From: Domibacillus indicus
GTDB lineage: Bacteria; Bacillota; Bacilli; Bacillales; Domibacillaceae
Assembly (NCBI RefSeq): GCF_023715895.1
Contig: NZ_JAMBOO010000006.1
Location: 110,806 to 174,805 of the forward strand
Direction of reading: 5' to 3'
DNA: 64,000 bases
Shown: one piece after another, positions 52,175 to 61,310 of the stretch
Layout: the number at the start of each line of letters is the position of its first letter
How positions within the stretch are numbered: position 1 is the first letter of the stretch
Notes under the pieces: model-generated
Database searches by the model: none
Seen by the model: only the letters and a program-made list of their open reading frames with translations
What the model was told of the DNA's origin: nothing
Program-made: the position numbers and the translations under genes

Positions 52175-52484
52175 TGTAGACAAATTCTTTCACTTTTAAA
52201 AAAGAGCCGATAAGTGGTGTTGAAGATCAATAAACAAGGATTGAATAGACTTTTTCTCTTTTTTAAACAGAAAGATACGACCTTATCTTATTAGCTCTAT
52301 GGAATCTTATCGCAAGCCACTTGGCGGCGGGAGGGCAGCGCAGACTCCTATGGGACGAGCGGGCAGCTGAGACCGGTGAGCCGCCAGGCGAAGTCGGGCT
52401 CAGCGCCTGCCCCATGGAAAGCGGAGCTGCCTGGACGCCACCGATCCATCCCATTTATGTGCACAGTCATCCATATAATTTATT
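52175..52484. repeat. Dispersed intergenic repeat, copy B
   Basis: Inverted relative to copy A (28886-29174). It starts with TGTAGACAAA (52175-52184) followed by TTCTTTCACTTTTAAAA, a sequence also seen around 62087. It retains a 35-nt internal hairpin missing from copy A and lacks A's nested 17-bp palindrome. The core (52315-52450) folds into an extended GC-rich hairpin. It fills the gap between the hydrolase gene and the thiY stop, replacing a normal terminator for the thiamine operon. Confidence 0.7.
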
Positions 52485-52487
52485 TTC

Positions 52488-53498
52488 TTATTTCGGCATA
52501 TTGACAAACAGTTCATCGACAGCCGGTTTTCCTTTAACCAATCCTGTTTGTTCCATCCAATCGGCTGTTTTTTGCCACGTTTCTTCTTCCTGATAGCCAA
52601 AGCCCTGCTCTGATTCCATAAGCGGCAGCAAAATATCCAGGCTTTCTTTTTCCACTTTTTCTTCAAGCGGGAAATTTTCTTTTTCCTGGTTCGCCATTAA
52701 AATATCCAATGCGCCGTCGGGATCTTTTTTCACATCTTCAAATCCTTTTTCGGCTGCACGCCAGAATGCTTCGATCAATTCCGGATTTTCTTTCCACGTT
52801 TTATCGCTCGTCACAGCAATTAATTCATAAAAAGACGGCACACCGTAATCAGTCAAATCAAAATTAGCGGTTTTGTACCCTTCAAATTCTAACAGCGGCA
52901 CTTCGTGGTTAATATAAGCACCTACCACTGCATCCGCTTTTTTGCTGATAAGAGATGCGTTTAATTCAAAGCCGACATCCACTAAATCTACTTTCGACGG
53001 ATCGCCGCCGTCTTTCTCCACCATCGTTTTCACAATCGATTCATTCAGCGGAATTCCTGTGTAGCCAACTGTTTTGCCTTCCAAATCTTTTGGCGATTTA
53101 ATATTGCTTTCTGCAAGCGACACAACCCGGTTCAGCGGCTCCCGTACAATGGCGCCGACTGATTTTACACCAACATTTTGCTCAGTACGCGCCACAATTA
53201 CATCCGGCTGATACGTAATGGCCATTGTTACTTGATCAGACGCGGCCATTCCAATCGGGTCTGTCGCATTTGCCGGGAATTGAATGTCCAGGTTAATGCC
53301 TTCATCTTCAAAGTAGCCCTTTTCCTTCGCTACATATAAAAAACTGTGTACGGCATTTGGATACCAGTCCAGCATAATGCTGACATCCTGCATCTCCTTT
53401 TGGCCGCCCTCTTCTGCTGTTTCTTTTGGTTTTTCTTCATTGGCTCCGCATCCTGCGAGCATAACCGCAGCAAGAGCACCCGCTATCCATTTTTTCAT
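52488..53498 (-). CDS. thiY: Pyrimidine-precursor-binding lipoprotein ThiY
   Basis: 336 residues. The signal ends MLAGC (Cys17). The NMT1/THI5-like domain starts SIMLDWYPNAVHSFLYVAKE, the hallmark of proteins that bind hydroxymethylpyrimidine-type compounds; B. subtilis-type ThiY binds formylaminopyrimidine from degraded thiamine. GGAGG precedes the ATG at 53498, overlapping thiX. Last gene of the TPP-controlled operon. Confidence 0.92.
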   Translation of the reverse strand: MKKWIAGALAAVMLAGCGANEEKPKETAEEGGQKEMQDVSIMLDWYPNAVHSFLYVAKEKGYFEDEGINLDIQFPANATDPIGMAASDQVTMAITYQPDVIVARTEQNVGVKSVGAIVREPLNRVVSLAESNIKSPKDLEGKTVGYTGIPLNESIVKTMVEKDGGDPSKVDLVDVGFELNASLISKKADAVVGAYINHEVPLLEFEGYKTANFDLTDYGVPSFYELIAVTSDKTWKENPELIEAFWRAAEKGFEDVKKDPDGALDILMANQEKENFPLEEKVEKESLDILLPLMESEQGFGYQEEETWQKTADWMEQTGLVKGKPAVDELFVNMPK

Positions 53499-54241
53499 TC
53501 GTTTTTCCTCCATTTCATTGACCGCTTTTCAAGCAGTTTAACTAATATAAATAACACAATGCCTACAATCGAGAGCAGCACAACAGGCGCAAAAACAGCC
53601 GCTCCATCAAACTGGGTCATCATGCGGCGGCTGAAGTAGCCAAGCCCGGCCTGTGCTCCGAGCCATTCACCAATCGCCGCACCAATCACGCTTAGTGTAA
53701 CCGCGACCTTTAACCCTGAATAAAAGTGCGGCTTTGCAGAAGGCACCTGCACTTTAAAGAAAATATCCTTTTTTGTTCCACCCATTGTGAGCATCAACTC
53801 ACGCAGCTCTTTACTGCTGGATTTTAAACCGTCAAATGTATTGACCGTGATCGGAAAAAAGGTAATGAGCACTGTTACCACGACCTTGCTCCAGATCCCA
53901 TAGCCGAAAAACAAGATAAAAATAGGTGCCAGTGCAATGGTTGGAATCATTTGCGATGAAATCACAATTGGATAAAAAGCCCGTTCTGCCGTTTCACTTG
54001 CTGCCATCCAGACCGCCAGCGCCACGCCAAGCACAATCGAGATGGCAAGCCCGATTAAAATGATCGACAGTGTAGACGGCAGATGCTCTAGAAAAAGTGT
54101 TTCCCGAAGCTCCCAAAAACGAACCGCTACACCGGACGGAGACGGAAAAATAAACGGAAGATTCACCAGGCGGGCGGCCAGCTCCCATAAGCCGAATAGG
54201 AGAAGCACAATCAGCAGGGCAGGTCCATACTTCTTCATCAT
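53495..54241 (-). CDS. thiX: ABC transporter permease ThiX
   Basis: 248 residues, six membrane segments. The EAA-loop region FDGLKSSSKELRELMLTMGGTKKDIFFKVQVPSA (split by the usual G) and the start LWELAARLVNLPFIFPSPSGV match the nitrate/taurine/thiamine-precursor permease family. Overlaps thiZ and thiY by 4 nt each. Confidence 0.92.
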   Translation of the reverse strand: MMKKYGPALLIVLLLFGLWELAARLVNLPFIFPSPSGVAVRFWELRETLFLEHLPSTLSIILIGLAISIVLGVALAVWMAASETAERAFYPIVISSQMIPTIALAPIFILFFGYGIWSKVVVTVLITFFPITVNTFDGLKSSSKELRELMLTMGGTKKDIFFKVQVPSAKPHFYSGLKVAVTLSVIGAAIGEWLGAQAGLGYFSRRMMTQFDGAAVFAPVVLLSIVGIVLFILVKLLEKRSMKWRKNE

Positions 54242-55002
54242 GGCTTTTTCACCCCGTTCCGCAGCTGGTCAATCAAGTCATTTTTCAGCTTTATTACAGC
54301 CGGATCATTTAAATCCCGCTGCGATCTTGGGCGGCTAAGCGGAACCGCTACTTCCTCAAGCGTACGGACCGGTGTATCCCGGAAAATAAAAATCCGGTCC
54401 GATAAAAACAGTGCCTCATTCACGTCATGGGTAATAAAGAGGATAGTTTTCTCCCGCTGCTCCCATTGATCCAAGAGCCACTCCTGCATGGACAGGCGTG
54501 TAATGGCATCCAAGGCACTGAACGGTTCATCGAGAAGCAGAATATTGGAACCAGTCAAAACAGAGCGTAAAAAGGATACACGCTGGCGCATACCGCCGGA
54601 CAGTTCAGACGGGTATTTGTCCGCTGAGCCTTCAAGTCCAAACTCATCCAGCAGCGGTATAATGCGTTTGGCTGCTTCTCTTTTGGATACGCCGGCCAGC
54701 TCAAGCGGAACAGACGCATTTTCAAGCACTGTCCGCCACGGCATTAGCAAGTCCTGCTGCGGCATGTAGCCGGTACGGCCATGCCGGCTTTTGAACTGCT
54801 CTCCATTTAACCAAACAGCACCCATCTCCTCCTGTTCCAGCCCGGTAATGAGCCGAAACAGAGTGCTTTTGCCGGAGCCGCTCGCTCCAATAATCGTGAC
54901 AAATTCATGGTCGTACACCGTCATATTCAACCGATTAAGGATTGGTTTTTTGCCGCCGTACGAAAACGATACATCCTGAAACTCAAGCACCGGCTTACGC
55001 AT
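54238..55002 (-). CDS. thiZ: ABC transporter ATPase ThiZ
   Basis: About 254 residues. Walker A GASGSGKST, Q-loop MPQQDLLMPW, signature LSGGMRQRV and Walker B LLLDEPFSALD. It powers ThiX-ThiY uptake of formylaminopyrimidine. The ATG at 55002 overlaps the end of tenA by 8 nt. Confidence 0.93.
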   Translation of the reverse strand: MRKPVLEFQDVSFSYGGKKPILNRLNMTVYDHEFVTIIGASGSGKSTLFRLITGLEQEEMGAVWLNGEQFKSRHGRTGYMPQQDLLMPWRTVLENASVPLELAGVSKREAAKRIIPLLDEFGLEGSADKYPSELSGGMRQRVSFLRSVLTGSNILLLDEPFSALDAITRLSMQEWLLDQWEQREKTILFITHDVNEALFLSDRIFIFRDTPVRTLEEVAVPLSRPRSQRDLNDPAVIKLKNDLIDQLRNGVKKP

Positions 55003-55669
55003 CGCCAGGCCACATTTCTCCGTTGTATGCCATGTCCCAAAACATGTATTCAAACCGGGTTGTGTTTAAGAAAATGTCCTCAAGCCGTGCACGCTCCCGT
55101 TCTGACTTTCCATCCGCCTGCTCATCCATTAAATCAATGCACCACTGGGCAAGCTGGCCGAATTCTTCGGAAGCATACATCCGAATCCACTCACCATACA
55201 GCTCATGGTCTGCAGCGCCCGGCCGTTTACTTAATTCCTTGCCAATTTCCCAATAGCTCCAGGCACATGGAAGTACAGCCGCCATTACATCCGCCAGCGT
55301 TCCATTTTGAGCCGCGTGCAGCATGTAATGCGTATAAGCAAGTGTAACCGGCGACGGCTTTGCCGCTTCAAGCTCTTCTTCTGTAATGCCAAAACGTGCA
55401 GCATACTGCCGGTGCAGAGCCATTTCTTCGGTTAACGTTCCGTCTAAAAGTGCCGCAAACCGGCCCATCGTCGCCACATCTTCCGCTTTCACTGCTCCAA
55501 TCGCAAACACTTTCGCATATTGAATTAAATACAAATAATCCTGCACCATGTAAAAACGAAACCGGTCGGGATGAAGCGTTCCATCTCCCATTCCCTGCAC
55601 AAATGGATGCTGATGGTTTTGCTTCCAGATCGGCAGGCATTTTTCTCGCAAATGATCACTAAATTTCAT
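54995..55669 (-). CDS. tenA: Aminopyrimidine aminohydrolase TenA (thiaminase II)
   Basis: 224 residues. It converts aminomethylpyrimidine to hydroxymethylpyrimidine for thiamine salvage. Cys135 in VLPCAWSYWEIG is the catalytic cysteine, at the same number as in B. subtilis TenA, and Glu207 in TRFEYMFWDMA is the acid/base equivalent. The ATG lies directly after the ylmB stop. It overlaps thiZ by 8 nt. Confidence 0.95.
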   Translation of the reverse strand: MKFSDHLREKCLPIWKQNHQHPFVQGMGDGTLHPDRFRFYMVQDYLYLIQYAKVFAIGAVKAEDVATMGRFAALLDGTLTEEMALHRQYAARFGITEEELEAAKPSPVTLAYTHYMLHAAQNGTLADVMAAVLPCAWSYWEIGKELSKRPGAADHELYGEWIRMYASEEFGQLAQWCIDLMDEQADGKSERERARLEDIFLNTTRFEYMFWDMAYNGEMWPGDA

Positions 55670-55670
55670 T

Positions 55671-56954
55671 TTAGCGCTCTCCTTTCTTTTGATGTGTCCA
55701 ATTGTAAATAAACGCCGCCATCACTTTTGTGTAGCGAACGAGTTCATCAATGTCGAGCTGTTCATTCACCGCATGCGCATGACGAAGCGCGCCGGGTCCG
55801 TAAATAGCCGTTGGAATCCCGGCATCTGCCAGCCAGCCGCCGTCCGTTACAGAAGGGGACACATCGAGTACAGGCTTTTCATGAAAAACCGTTTGATGGG
55901 CATCTGCCAGTGCATGGACAGCCGCATGGTGAGGATCCACCTCAAACGAAGGGAAGATTTCGCCCCGGTCTTCAATCATAGACGTACCGCCCCACTCAAA
56001 CCGTGGCGGATTTTCCTGCATCCACAAATCACTTTTGGCGATGTTTCCGATAAATTCTTCGACTTCCTGCGCTACACTTTCGTACGTTTCATTCGGATAA
56101 AAATGAACCGTAATCCATAGACGGCATTCGTCCGCAATAAAAGCAGCATGGCGTCCGCCTTCGATCACCGCTGGATTGATTGTCGTCGTTCCCGGCGGAA
56201 AGCCCCGATAGCTTTTCATTACCGCCCAGTGCCGTTCAAGCTCCTGCAGGCCGTGGATGATTTTTGTCATTTTTTCAATGGCGCTCGCACCCATCAGCCG
56301 GCCGCCTGCATGAATCATCTGCCGCCGTGTAGCATCGTGAAAGGTCTGGTCACTTTTTAGCGTAATCCAGCCGGTGATGACACCGCCCTGTCCCTGGATG
56401 TGCAGTTCACTCGTATCAGCTACAAGCGCAAAATCAGCATTGTAGCCGCGCTTGCAGCACTCCAGCGTTCCAGCTTCGCCGACTTCTTCGCCGATTACGG
56501 ACTGAACGATCAAGTCACCCGGAAGCTTTATGCCCGCTTCATGAAGAAGCTGGATGGCAAACAGGGCCCCGGCCAGGCCGCCTTTCATATCCGCCGCTCC
56601 GCGTCCGATCACAGCATTTTCTTTTACGATTGGCGTAAACGGGTCTGATTCCCATTTCTCATCCGGCGTTACTTCTGCCACGTCCATATGGCCATTTATA
56701 ATGAGACTTTTATAAGCTTCGCTGTTTGTTCCTTTTAATGTACCCACCACATTCGGATCGCCCGGGTATACATCCCATTTATCAATATCAAATCCTTTTG
56801 TGCTTAAAAACCGGGAAACAAACTCCTGGGCTTCTTCTGTATTGCGGGCTGGCGGTGCCGGTGTCCGAAACGAAATTAATGTTTTCAGCAGTTCAACCAG
56901 CTCTTCTTTTCGTTCATCTATTTGTTTATGTATTCCTTCGATCGTCTCTTTCAC
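55671..56954 (-). CDS. ylmB: Formylaminopyrimidine deformylase YlmB (M20 family)
   Basis: About 427 residues, M20 metallopeptidase fold. Zinc ligands and catalytic residues are in INGHMDVAEV, GRGAADMKGG and IGEEVGEAGT. In this operon it should remove the formyl group from imported formylaminopyrimidine, giving TenA its substrate. The GTG at 56954 follows AAAGGAAGAG and is preferred to the ATG at 56993, which lies inside the terminator. First gene behind the TPP riboswitch. Confidence 0.9.
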   Translation of the reverse strand: MKETIEGIHKQIDERKEELVELLKTLISFRTPAPPARNTEEAQEFVSRFLSTKGFDIDKWDVYPGDPNVVGTLKGTNSEAYKSLIINGHMDVAEVTPDEKWESDPFTPIVKENAVIGRGAADMKGGLAGALFAIQLLHEAGIKLPGDLIVQSVIGEEVGEAGTLECCKRGYNADFALVADTSELHIQGQGGVITGWITLKSDQTFHDATRRQMIHAGGRLMGASAIEKMTKIIHGLQELERHWAVMKSYRGFPPGTTTINPAVIEGGRHAAFIADECRLWITVHFYPNETYESVAQEVEEFIGNIAKSDLWMQENPPRFEWGGTSMIEDRGEIFPSFEVDPHHAAVHALADAHQTVFHEKPVLDVSPSVTDGGWLADAGIPTAIYGPGALRHAHAVNEQLDIDELVRYTKVMAAFIYNWTHQKKGER

Positions 56955-56971
56955 AGCTCTCTTCCTTTCCC

Positions 56972-57008
56972 AAACAAAAAACCGTTTCTTCACATGGAAG
57001 AAACGGTT
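56972..57008 (-). terminator. TPP-riboswitch expression-platform terminator
   Basis: AACCGTTTCTT pairs with AAGAAACGGTT, followed on the minus strand by TTTTTGTTT, between aptamer and ylmB. Confidence 0.85.
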
Positions 57009-57036
57009 GTGATGACATATCGGACATAAAGCGTCA

Positions 57037-57131
57037 AAACACCTCTTCCTTACGCCGGTACAAACCGGATCAAGTTTTAAGGGTTAAGGCAGCTCGCCTC
57101 TCTCAGCCCGAAGGCACCCCCAGCGGTGATT
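57037..57131 (-). promoter_or_regulatory. TPP riboswitch (THI element)
   Basis: The minus strand reads GGGGGTGCC, a TTCG loop, GGCTGAGAG, then CTTGATCCGG and CCGGCGTAAGGAAG in the classic THI-box order. Control of the salvage operon by thiamine pyrophosphate follows. Confidence 0.95.
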
Positions 57132-57177
57132 CCTATTTAATTTGATCTTGATACTAGTTTTATCACACTAAAGCATC

Positions 57178-58170
57178 TCATTCAATAGCAAATGCAATTT
57201 TACCAATTTGTTCGGCCTTTTCCATTCGGATGAATGCGTCTTCAAATTGGTCCAGCGTGTAGGTCTGGTCCATTATCGGACGCAGATTGTGAGTTTCAAT
57301 AAACGCGAGCATCTCTCTCATTTCTTCTCCGCTCCCAAGCGTGGAGCCGTACATATTAAACTGCCCATAGAAAAATGTGCGCAAATTGATCATTACTTCA
57401 TCGCCGGCAGAGGCGCCAAAAGTCACAATGGTGCCGCCTGTTTTTAACTGCTCAAGTGACCGGTTAAAGGTTGCTGCCCCGACAGACTCGATCACCAGAT
57501 CCACTTTTTCTCCTCCAAGTGCTTCGCGCCAATCAGCAGCTGAATCGATCGCTTTATCCGCACCGAGCTCCAATGCTCTTTGGCGCTTTTCCTCTGACCG
57601 GGATGTTACATACACTATAGCACCGGCCGCTTTGGCAAACTGCAATAGGAAAGTGGCCACCCCGCTGCCAATTCCGGGAATAAAAACGGTCATGCCCGGC
57701 TTTACTTTTCCTCTTGTAAAAAGAGCACGGTAAGCAGTCAGGGCAGCGAGCGACAGGACACCCGCTTCTTCCCACGATAAATGAGCCGGCTTCGGTACAG
57801 CAGTTTCTGCCGGTACCGTAATAAACTCGGCAAATGTTCCATGAAAAGGCAGGCCGACAATTTCAAAGCCTTCCGGCGGGGCATCGCTTTTATCCGGCCA
57901 TCCCAATCCCGGGTTGATAATCACTTCATCGCCAGTTTGAACTGTGGTTACGCCAGCACCCAATTCATCTACAATGCCGGCACCGTCTGATCCGATTACA
58001 AGCGGCGGCTCTGTTTCTTTATGGCGGTGCAGCACAAAAAGATCGCGGTGGTTTAAGCCGGCTGCTTTCAACCGTATGCGTACTTCTCCTGGTCCGGGTA
58101 CCGGCTTTTCAATCTGCCCGGCCGAAACGCCTGACAGGCCTGGTTTTCCTGCGTGCAGAATGGCTTTCAT
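57178..58170 (-). CDS. Zinc-type alcohol dehydrogenase-like / quinone oxidoreductase (MDR), paralogue 1
   Basis: 330 residues, medium-chain reductase fold. An N-terminal GroES-like domain (LNHRDLFVLHRH, IGSDGAGIV, GDEVIINPGLGW) precedes a Rossmann domain with TVFIPGIGSGVATFLLQFA. No structural four-Cys zinc lobe is present. The substrate is unknown. The ATG at 58170 follows GGGGGAATTTG. It is a close paralogue of the gene at 59020. Confidence 0.87.
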   Translation of the reverse strand: MKAILHAGKPGLSGVSAGQIEKPVPGPGEVRIRLKAAGLNHRDLFVLHRHKETEPPLVIGSDGAGIVDELGAGVTTVQTGDEVIINPGLGWPDKSDAPPEGFEIVGLPFHGTFAEFITVPAETAVPKPAHLSWEEAGVLSLAALTAYRALFTRGKVKPGMTVFIPGIGSGVATFLLQFAKAAGAIVYVTSRSEEKRQRALELGADKAIDSAADWREALGGEKVDLVIESVGAATFNRSLEQLKTGGTIVTFGASAGDEVMINLRTFFYGQFNMYGSTLGSGEEMREMLAFIETHNLRPIMDQTYTLDQFEDAFIRMEKAEQIGKIAFAIE

Positions 58171-58405
58171 CAAATTCCCCCTTCATTTTATCCATATGGT
58201 ATGATTTTAACATACATATAGATAGAGACTGGTATTTTGTGTTTTGGTAATCAGGCTCGCAAAAAGAGACAATAGAATGAAAGAAATCGTAATAGACCTT
58301 TTAGCTTCCGTTTTTTTCACTGTTAATCCCGTGTTAAAACGGTCGATGGAGGAGCTGTGTGAACGGACCGCATCACAAATAGCAGACGATCAAAGGAGGA
58401 TAACA

Positions 58406-58969
58406 ATGAATCTCCCGGGTAAACCAGATTATGTAATTGAGCTGGATATGAAAAGGATTCACATTTGGTCGCTAGTGCTGACTCTTCTGTTCGTCCTGAT
58501 CGGCAGTTTTGCCGCTGTCATGCTTCACGGAGAAAGCTTTTTTTCCTTTTCCATGCTTGGTATCCTGTTATGGCTTATTCTTTACGTCATCCTTATTGTG
58601 CTTCATGAAATTTGTCATTTGATCGGGTTTAAACTTTGGGGAAAATGCAAACGTGAAGATCTTGTATACGGAGTGAACCGGGAACTTGGTGTTGCGTATG
58701 CGGGCACGAAAAAAATGCTGCCGGCACGGGCTATGAAAAAAGCGCTCCTGCTCCCGTTTTGGCTGACCGGGCTGCTTCCGTTTGTAATAGGTATTTGGCT
58801 GAACAGTGCTTCTCTTATGACCGTTTCTGCTTTTTTAATCGGGGGAGCTGCAGGTGACTTTTCTATGTATGGGCAGCTGCGCCGGGTACCTAAAAATGCG
58901 TTCGTTTTTGACCATCTTCACAAACCAATTTTGTATATTTTTAATCAAAAAATAGACAGTCCTTCTTGA
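58406..58969 (+). CDS. DUF3267 putative membrane metalloprotease
   Basis: About 187 residues with four membrane segments. VLHEICHLIGF carries an HExxH motif inside a membrane segment, and the second half (LGVAYAGTKKMLPARAMKKAL) fits DUF3267, related to site-2-type proteases. AAAGGAGG lies before the ATG at 58406, giving the usual start NLPGKPDYVIELDMKRI. The frame stays open upstream to 58244 with a protein-like stretch, but no good binding site exists there. Confidence 0.8.
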   Translation: MNLPGKPDYVIELDMKRIHIWSLVLTLLFVLIGSFAAVMLHGESFFSFSMLGILLWLILYVILIVLHEICHLIGFKLWGKCKREDLVYGVNRELGVAYAGTKKMLPARAMKKALLLPFWLTGLLPFVIGIWLNSASLMTVSAFLIGGAAGDFSMYGQLRRVPKNAFVFDHLHKPILYIFNQKIDSPS

Positions 58970-59019
58970 GGAGCTGCCCACTTTTGCTTTCCAGCTTGAT
59001 GCATTTCGATATGCGGTCA

Positions 59020-60021
59020 TTAAATATTGAGTACGATTTTTCCGAATGAATCGCCATTTTCCATGTAGTCGAGAGCTTCCGCAGCTTTTTCAAGCGGAAA
59101 ATGCTTATCAATGACTGGACGAATTTTTTCTTGTTCAAATAATGTCAGCATATCGGCAAATTCCTGTGGACTGCCCATTGTGGTTCCGCGTATATCCAGG
59201 TGCTTAAAAAACGCGCGGGGCAAAACGAGCTGGGGCACTGGACCCGTTGTAGCACCAAAGCTTACAATCCGGCCTCCCGGCTTGGCAAGGTCGATTAAAC
59301 GGTTAAAGGTATCCCCGCCAACCCCATCAACAATCAGATCGGCGCCGCCCATTTCGCTCTTTAACGCTTTGGCCCAGCCCTCACTCCGATAGTTGATGCC
59401 GCCGGCTGCACCCATTCGTTTAGCCCGTTCAATTTTTTCATCATTGCTTGACGAAACAAATACACGCGCTCCCTTTGCAACAGCAATTTGAAGAGCAAAC
59501 AAAGCTACACCGCCGCCAATGCCGGGGATAAAGACCGTATCGCCTTTTTTCAGTTCTCCGCGCGTAATGAGTGCCCGGTAAGCCGTAAGGGCGGAAAGCG
59601 GAAGAGCCGCTGCTTCCGGCCATGTTAAGTAAGCCGGCTTTTTATATACATTCTCGCATGAGATTTTTACATATTCAGCATAGGTTCCATCTGCAGGCAT
59701 GCCGAGAACGTGAAAGTCCGGCTGATTGAATCGAATGTCATCTCCCCATTGAAGGCCGGGATTGATGACAACTTCATCCCCCGCCCGCAGACTTTCCACA
59801 CCGTCTCCCACGGACTCTACGATACCTGCTCCGTCTGCCCCAAGAACAGCCGGCAGCTTCATGCCCGGGTACATGCCATATGTAATGAAAACATCGCGCC
59901 GATTTAAGGAAGCATTTTTCAGCTTCACAATAATTTCCCAGCTGCCCGCAGACGGCTTTTCTACTTCCACGCACTTTACCGCGTTCGGTCCGCCTGTTTC
60001 CTGCAGTAACATGGCTTTCAT
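59020..60021 (-). CDS. Zinc-type alcohol dehydrogenase-like / quinone oxidoreductase (MDR), paralogue 2
   Basis: 333 residues with the same domain order as the gene at 57178: LNRRDVFITYGMYPG, LGADGAGIVESVGDG, GDEVVINPGLQWGDD, then DTVFIPGIGGGVALFALQIA in the NAD(P) domain. No structural zinc ligands. AGGAGGAG precedes the ATG. The close paralogy and same orientation suggest an old tandem duplication later split by the DUF3267 gene. Confidence 0.88.
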   Translation of the reverse strand: MKAMLLQETGGPNAVKCVEVEKPSAGSWEIIVKLKNASLNRRDVFITYGMYPGMKLPAVLGADGAGIVESVGDGVESLRAGDEVVINPGLQWGDDIRFNQPDFHVLGMPADGTYAEYVKISCENVYKKPAYLTWPEAAALPLSALTAYRALITRGELKKGDTVFIPGIGGGVALFALQIAVAKGARVFVSSSNDEKIERAKRMGAAGGINYRSEGWAKALKSEMGGADLIVDGVGGDTFNRLIDLAKPGGRIVSFGATTGPVPQLVLPRAFFKHLDIRGTTMGSPQEFADMLTLFEQEKIRPVIDKHFPLEKAAEALDYMENGDSFGKIVLNI

Positions 60022-60133
60022 TGCATTCTCCTCCTTTGTTCGACATTTTTCTGCGTTTACCCGTTCATTTTAACAAGAAAACATACCTCTGCATACGATA
60101 TAGCACTACGCTGCTGAAAAGGATGTGCTTGTG

Positions 60134-60514
60134 ATGCTGACCGAGAAACTCACAAAAGCGATCAATGGAGAATATACAGCCATTCACATTTATGAGAAGC
60201 TGGCAGATATGGCTTCAACGCCTTCCCAGAAAGAAAGAATTTTAGCCATTCGCACGGATGAAGTCCGCCATTTGGAAACATTCTCCTCTCTTTATCATGC
60301 GTTAACCGGAAACGCTCCTTCTCCTGTATGTGCCGAACCTTTTCCTAAAACATTCAAGCAAGGCATTTTGCGGGCTTTTAAGGACGAACAGGAAACGTCT
60401 GAGTTTTATCAGGACATAGCCGATTCCACTCATCTTCCTTACGTGAAAAAAGTATTTAACCGGGCGGCGGCCGATGAACAGCGCCATGCAGTTTGGTTTC
60501 TATCTTTTTTATAA
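60134..60514 (+). CDS. Ferritin-like / rubrerythrin-type di-iron protein
   Basis: About 126 residues, four-helix bundle. The metal ligands can be traced as Glu in INGEYTAIHIYE, ExxH in DEVRHLE, Glu in DEQETSEFY and ExxH in DEQRHAVW. No rubredoxin tail is present. Likely role is peroxide or iron handling. The ATG at 60134 was chosen over GTG codons at 60125 and 60131; AAAAGG lies upstream. Confidence 0.8.
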   Translation: MLTEKLTKAINGEYTAIHIYEKLADMASTPSQKERILAIRTDEVRHLETFSSLYHALTGNAPSPVCAEPFPKTFKQGILRAFKDEQETSEFYQDIADSTHLPYVKKVFNRAAADEQRHAVWFLSFL

Positions 60515-60520
60515 TCTCTT

Positions 60521-61297
60521 TTAAAAACCGTGCTTGCGAAGCCAGCTTTCACATACAGACGTCCATTTAGACACTTCCTTATACCCCTCAGCAAGACCAA
60601 GTCCGTGACGGCCGCTTTCAAAGATGTGCAAATCAAAGGGAACCGAAGCACGGCTCAATGCAGCCGCGAATAATAAGCTGTTTTCCACTGGGACCGGCTC
60701 ATCATCTGCTGTGTGCCATAAAAAGGAGGGCGGCGTTTCTTTCGTTACGTGCCGCTCATTCGATAAAAACAGACGCTGTTCGCCCGATGAACCGGGTCCA
60801 AGCAGATTTTCCATCGATCCTTCATGGCGATGCTCGCCGAATGTAATAACAGGATAACCTAAAACGAGCAAGTCCGGACGAGACGGCTGCTGTTCAACTG
60901 GATCAGCAGCATCTGCTATTCCCTGATCGTATTTAGTGGCGAGCGTTGAGGCAAGGTGGCCTCCCGCCGAAAAACCGAGCACGCCAATTCGGTTCGGATC
61001 CACATTCCACGACACTGCATGATGCCGGACAAGACGAATGGCGCGGGAAGCATCCAAAAGCGGAACGGGTTGACGGTAAGGTGCTGTACGATAATGAACA
61101 ACAAAGGCATGAATACCAAGACCGTTCAGCCATTTTGCGACAGGTTCTCCTTCGTGATCAGCTCTTCTCGCATAGCTTCCGCCCGGAAAAATGAGCATAG
61201 CCGGCGCTATACTGTCCCCAGCTGGATAAGCCATCATAGAAGGTGTTTCCTCTCCCTCAAGTTTAAAAGGAATTTCTTCTTCCCACAGGTGAATCAT
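60521..61297 (-). CDS. Alpha/beta hydrolase, acetyl-esterase-like
   Basis: 258 residues. The oxyanion motif IFPGGSYARRADHEGEP and the nucleophile GVLGFSAGGHLAS fit BD-FAE/acetyl-xylan-esterase-like enzymes. Asp in HTADDEPVPVENS and His in GRHGLGLAEGY complete the triad. GGGAGGAAG lies before the ATG at 61297. It is 13 nt downstream of the nuclease gene, so the two are probably co-transcribed. No sugar genes are near. Confidence 0.87.
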   Translation of the reverse strand: MIHLWEEEIPFKLEGEETPSMMAYPAGDSIAPAMLIFPGGSYARRADHEGEPVAKWLNGLGIHAFVVHYRTAPYRQPVPLLDASRAIRLVRHHAVSWNVDPNRIGVLGFSAGGHLASTLATKYDQGIADAADPVEQQPSRPDLLVLGYPVITFGEHRHEGSMENLLGPGSSGEQRLFLSNERHVTKETPPSFLWHTADDEPVPVENSLLFAAALSRASVPFDLHIFESGRHGLGLAEGYKEVSKWTSVCESWLRKHGF

Positions 61298-61310
61298 TCT
61301 GCTTCCTCCC

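Noticed and set aside
58244..58405. N-terminal extension of the DUF3267 protein.
   Set aside because: No ribosome binding site for the upstream starts, whereas AAAGGAGG lies right before the ATG at 58406.
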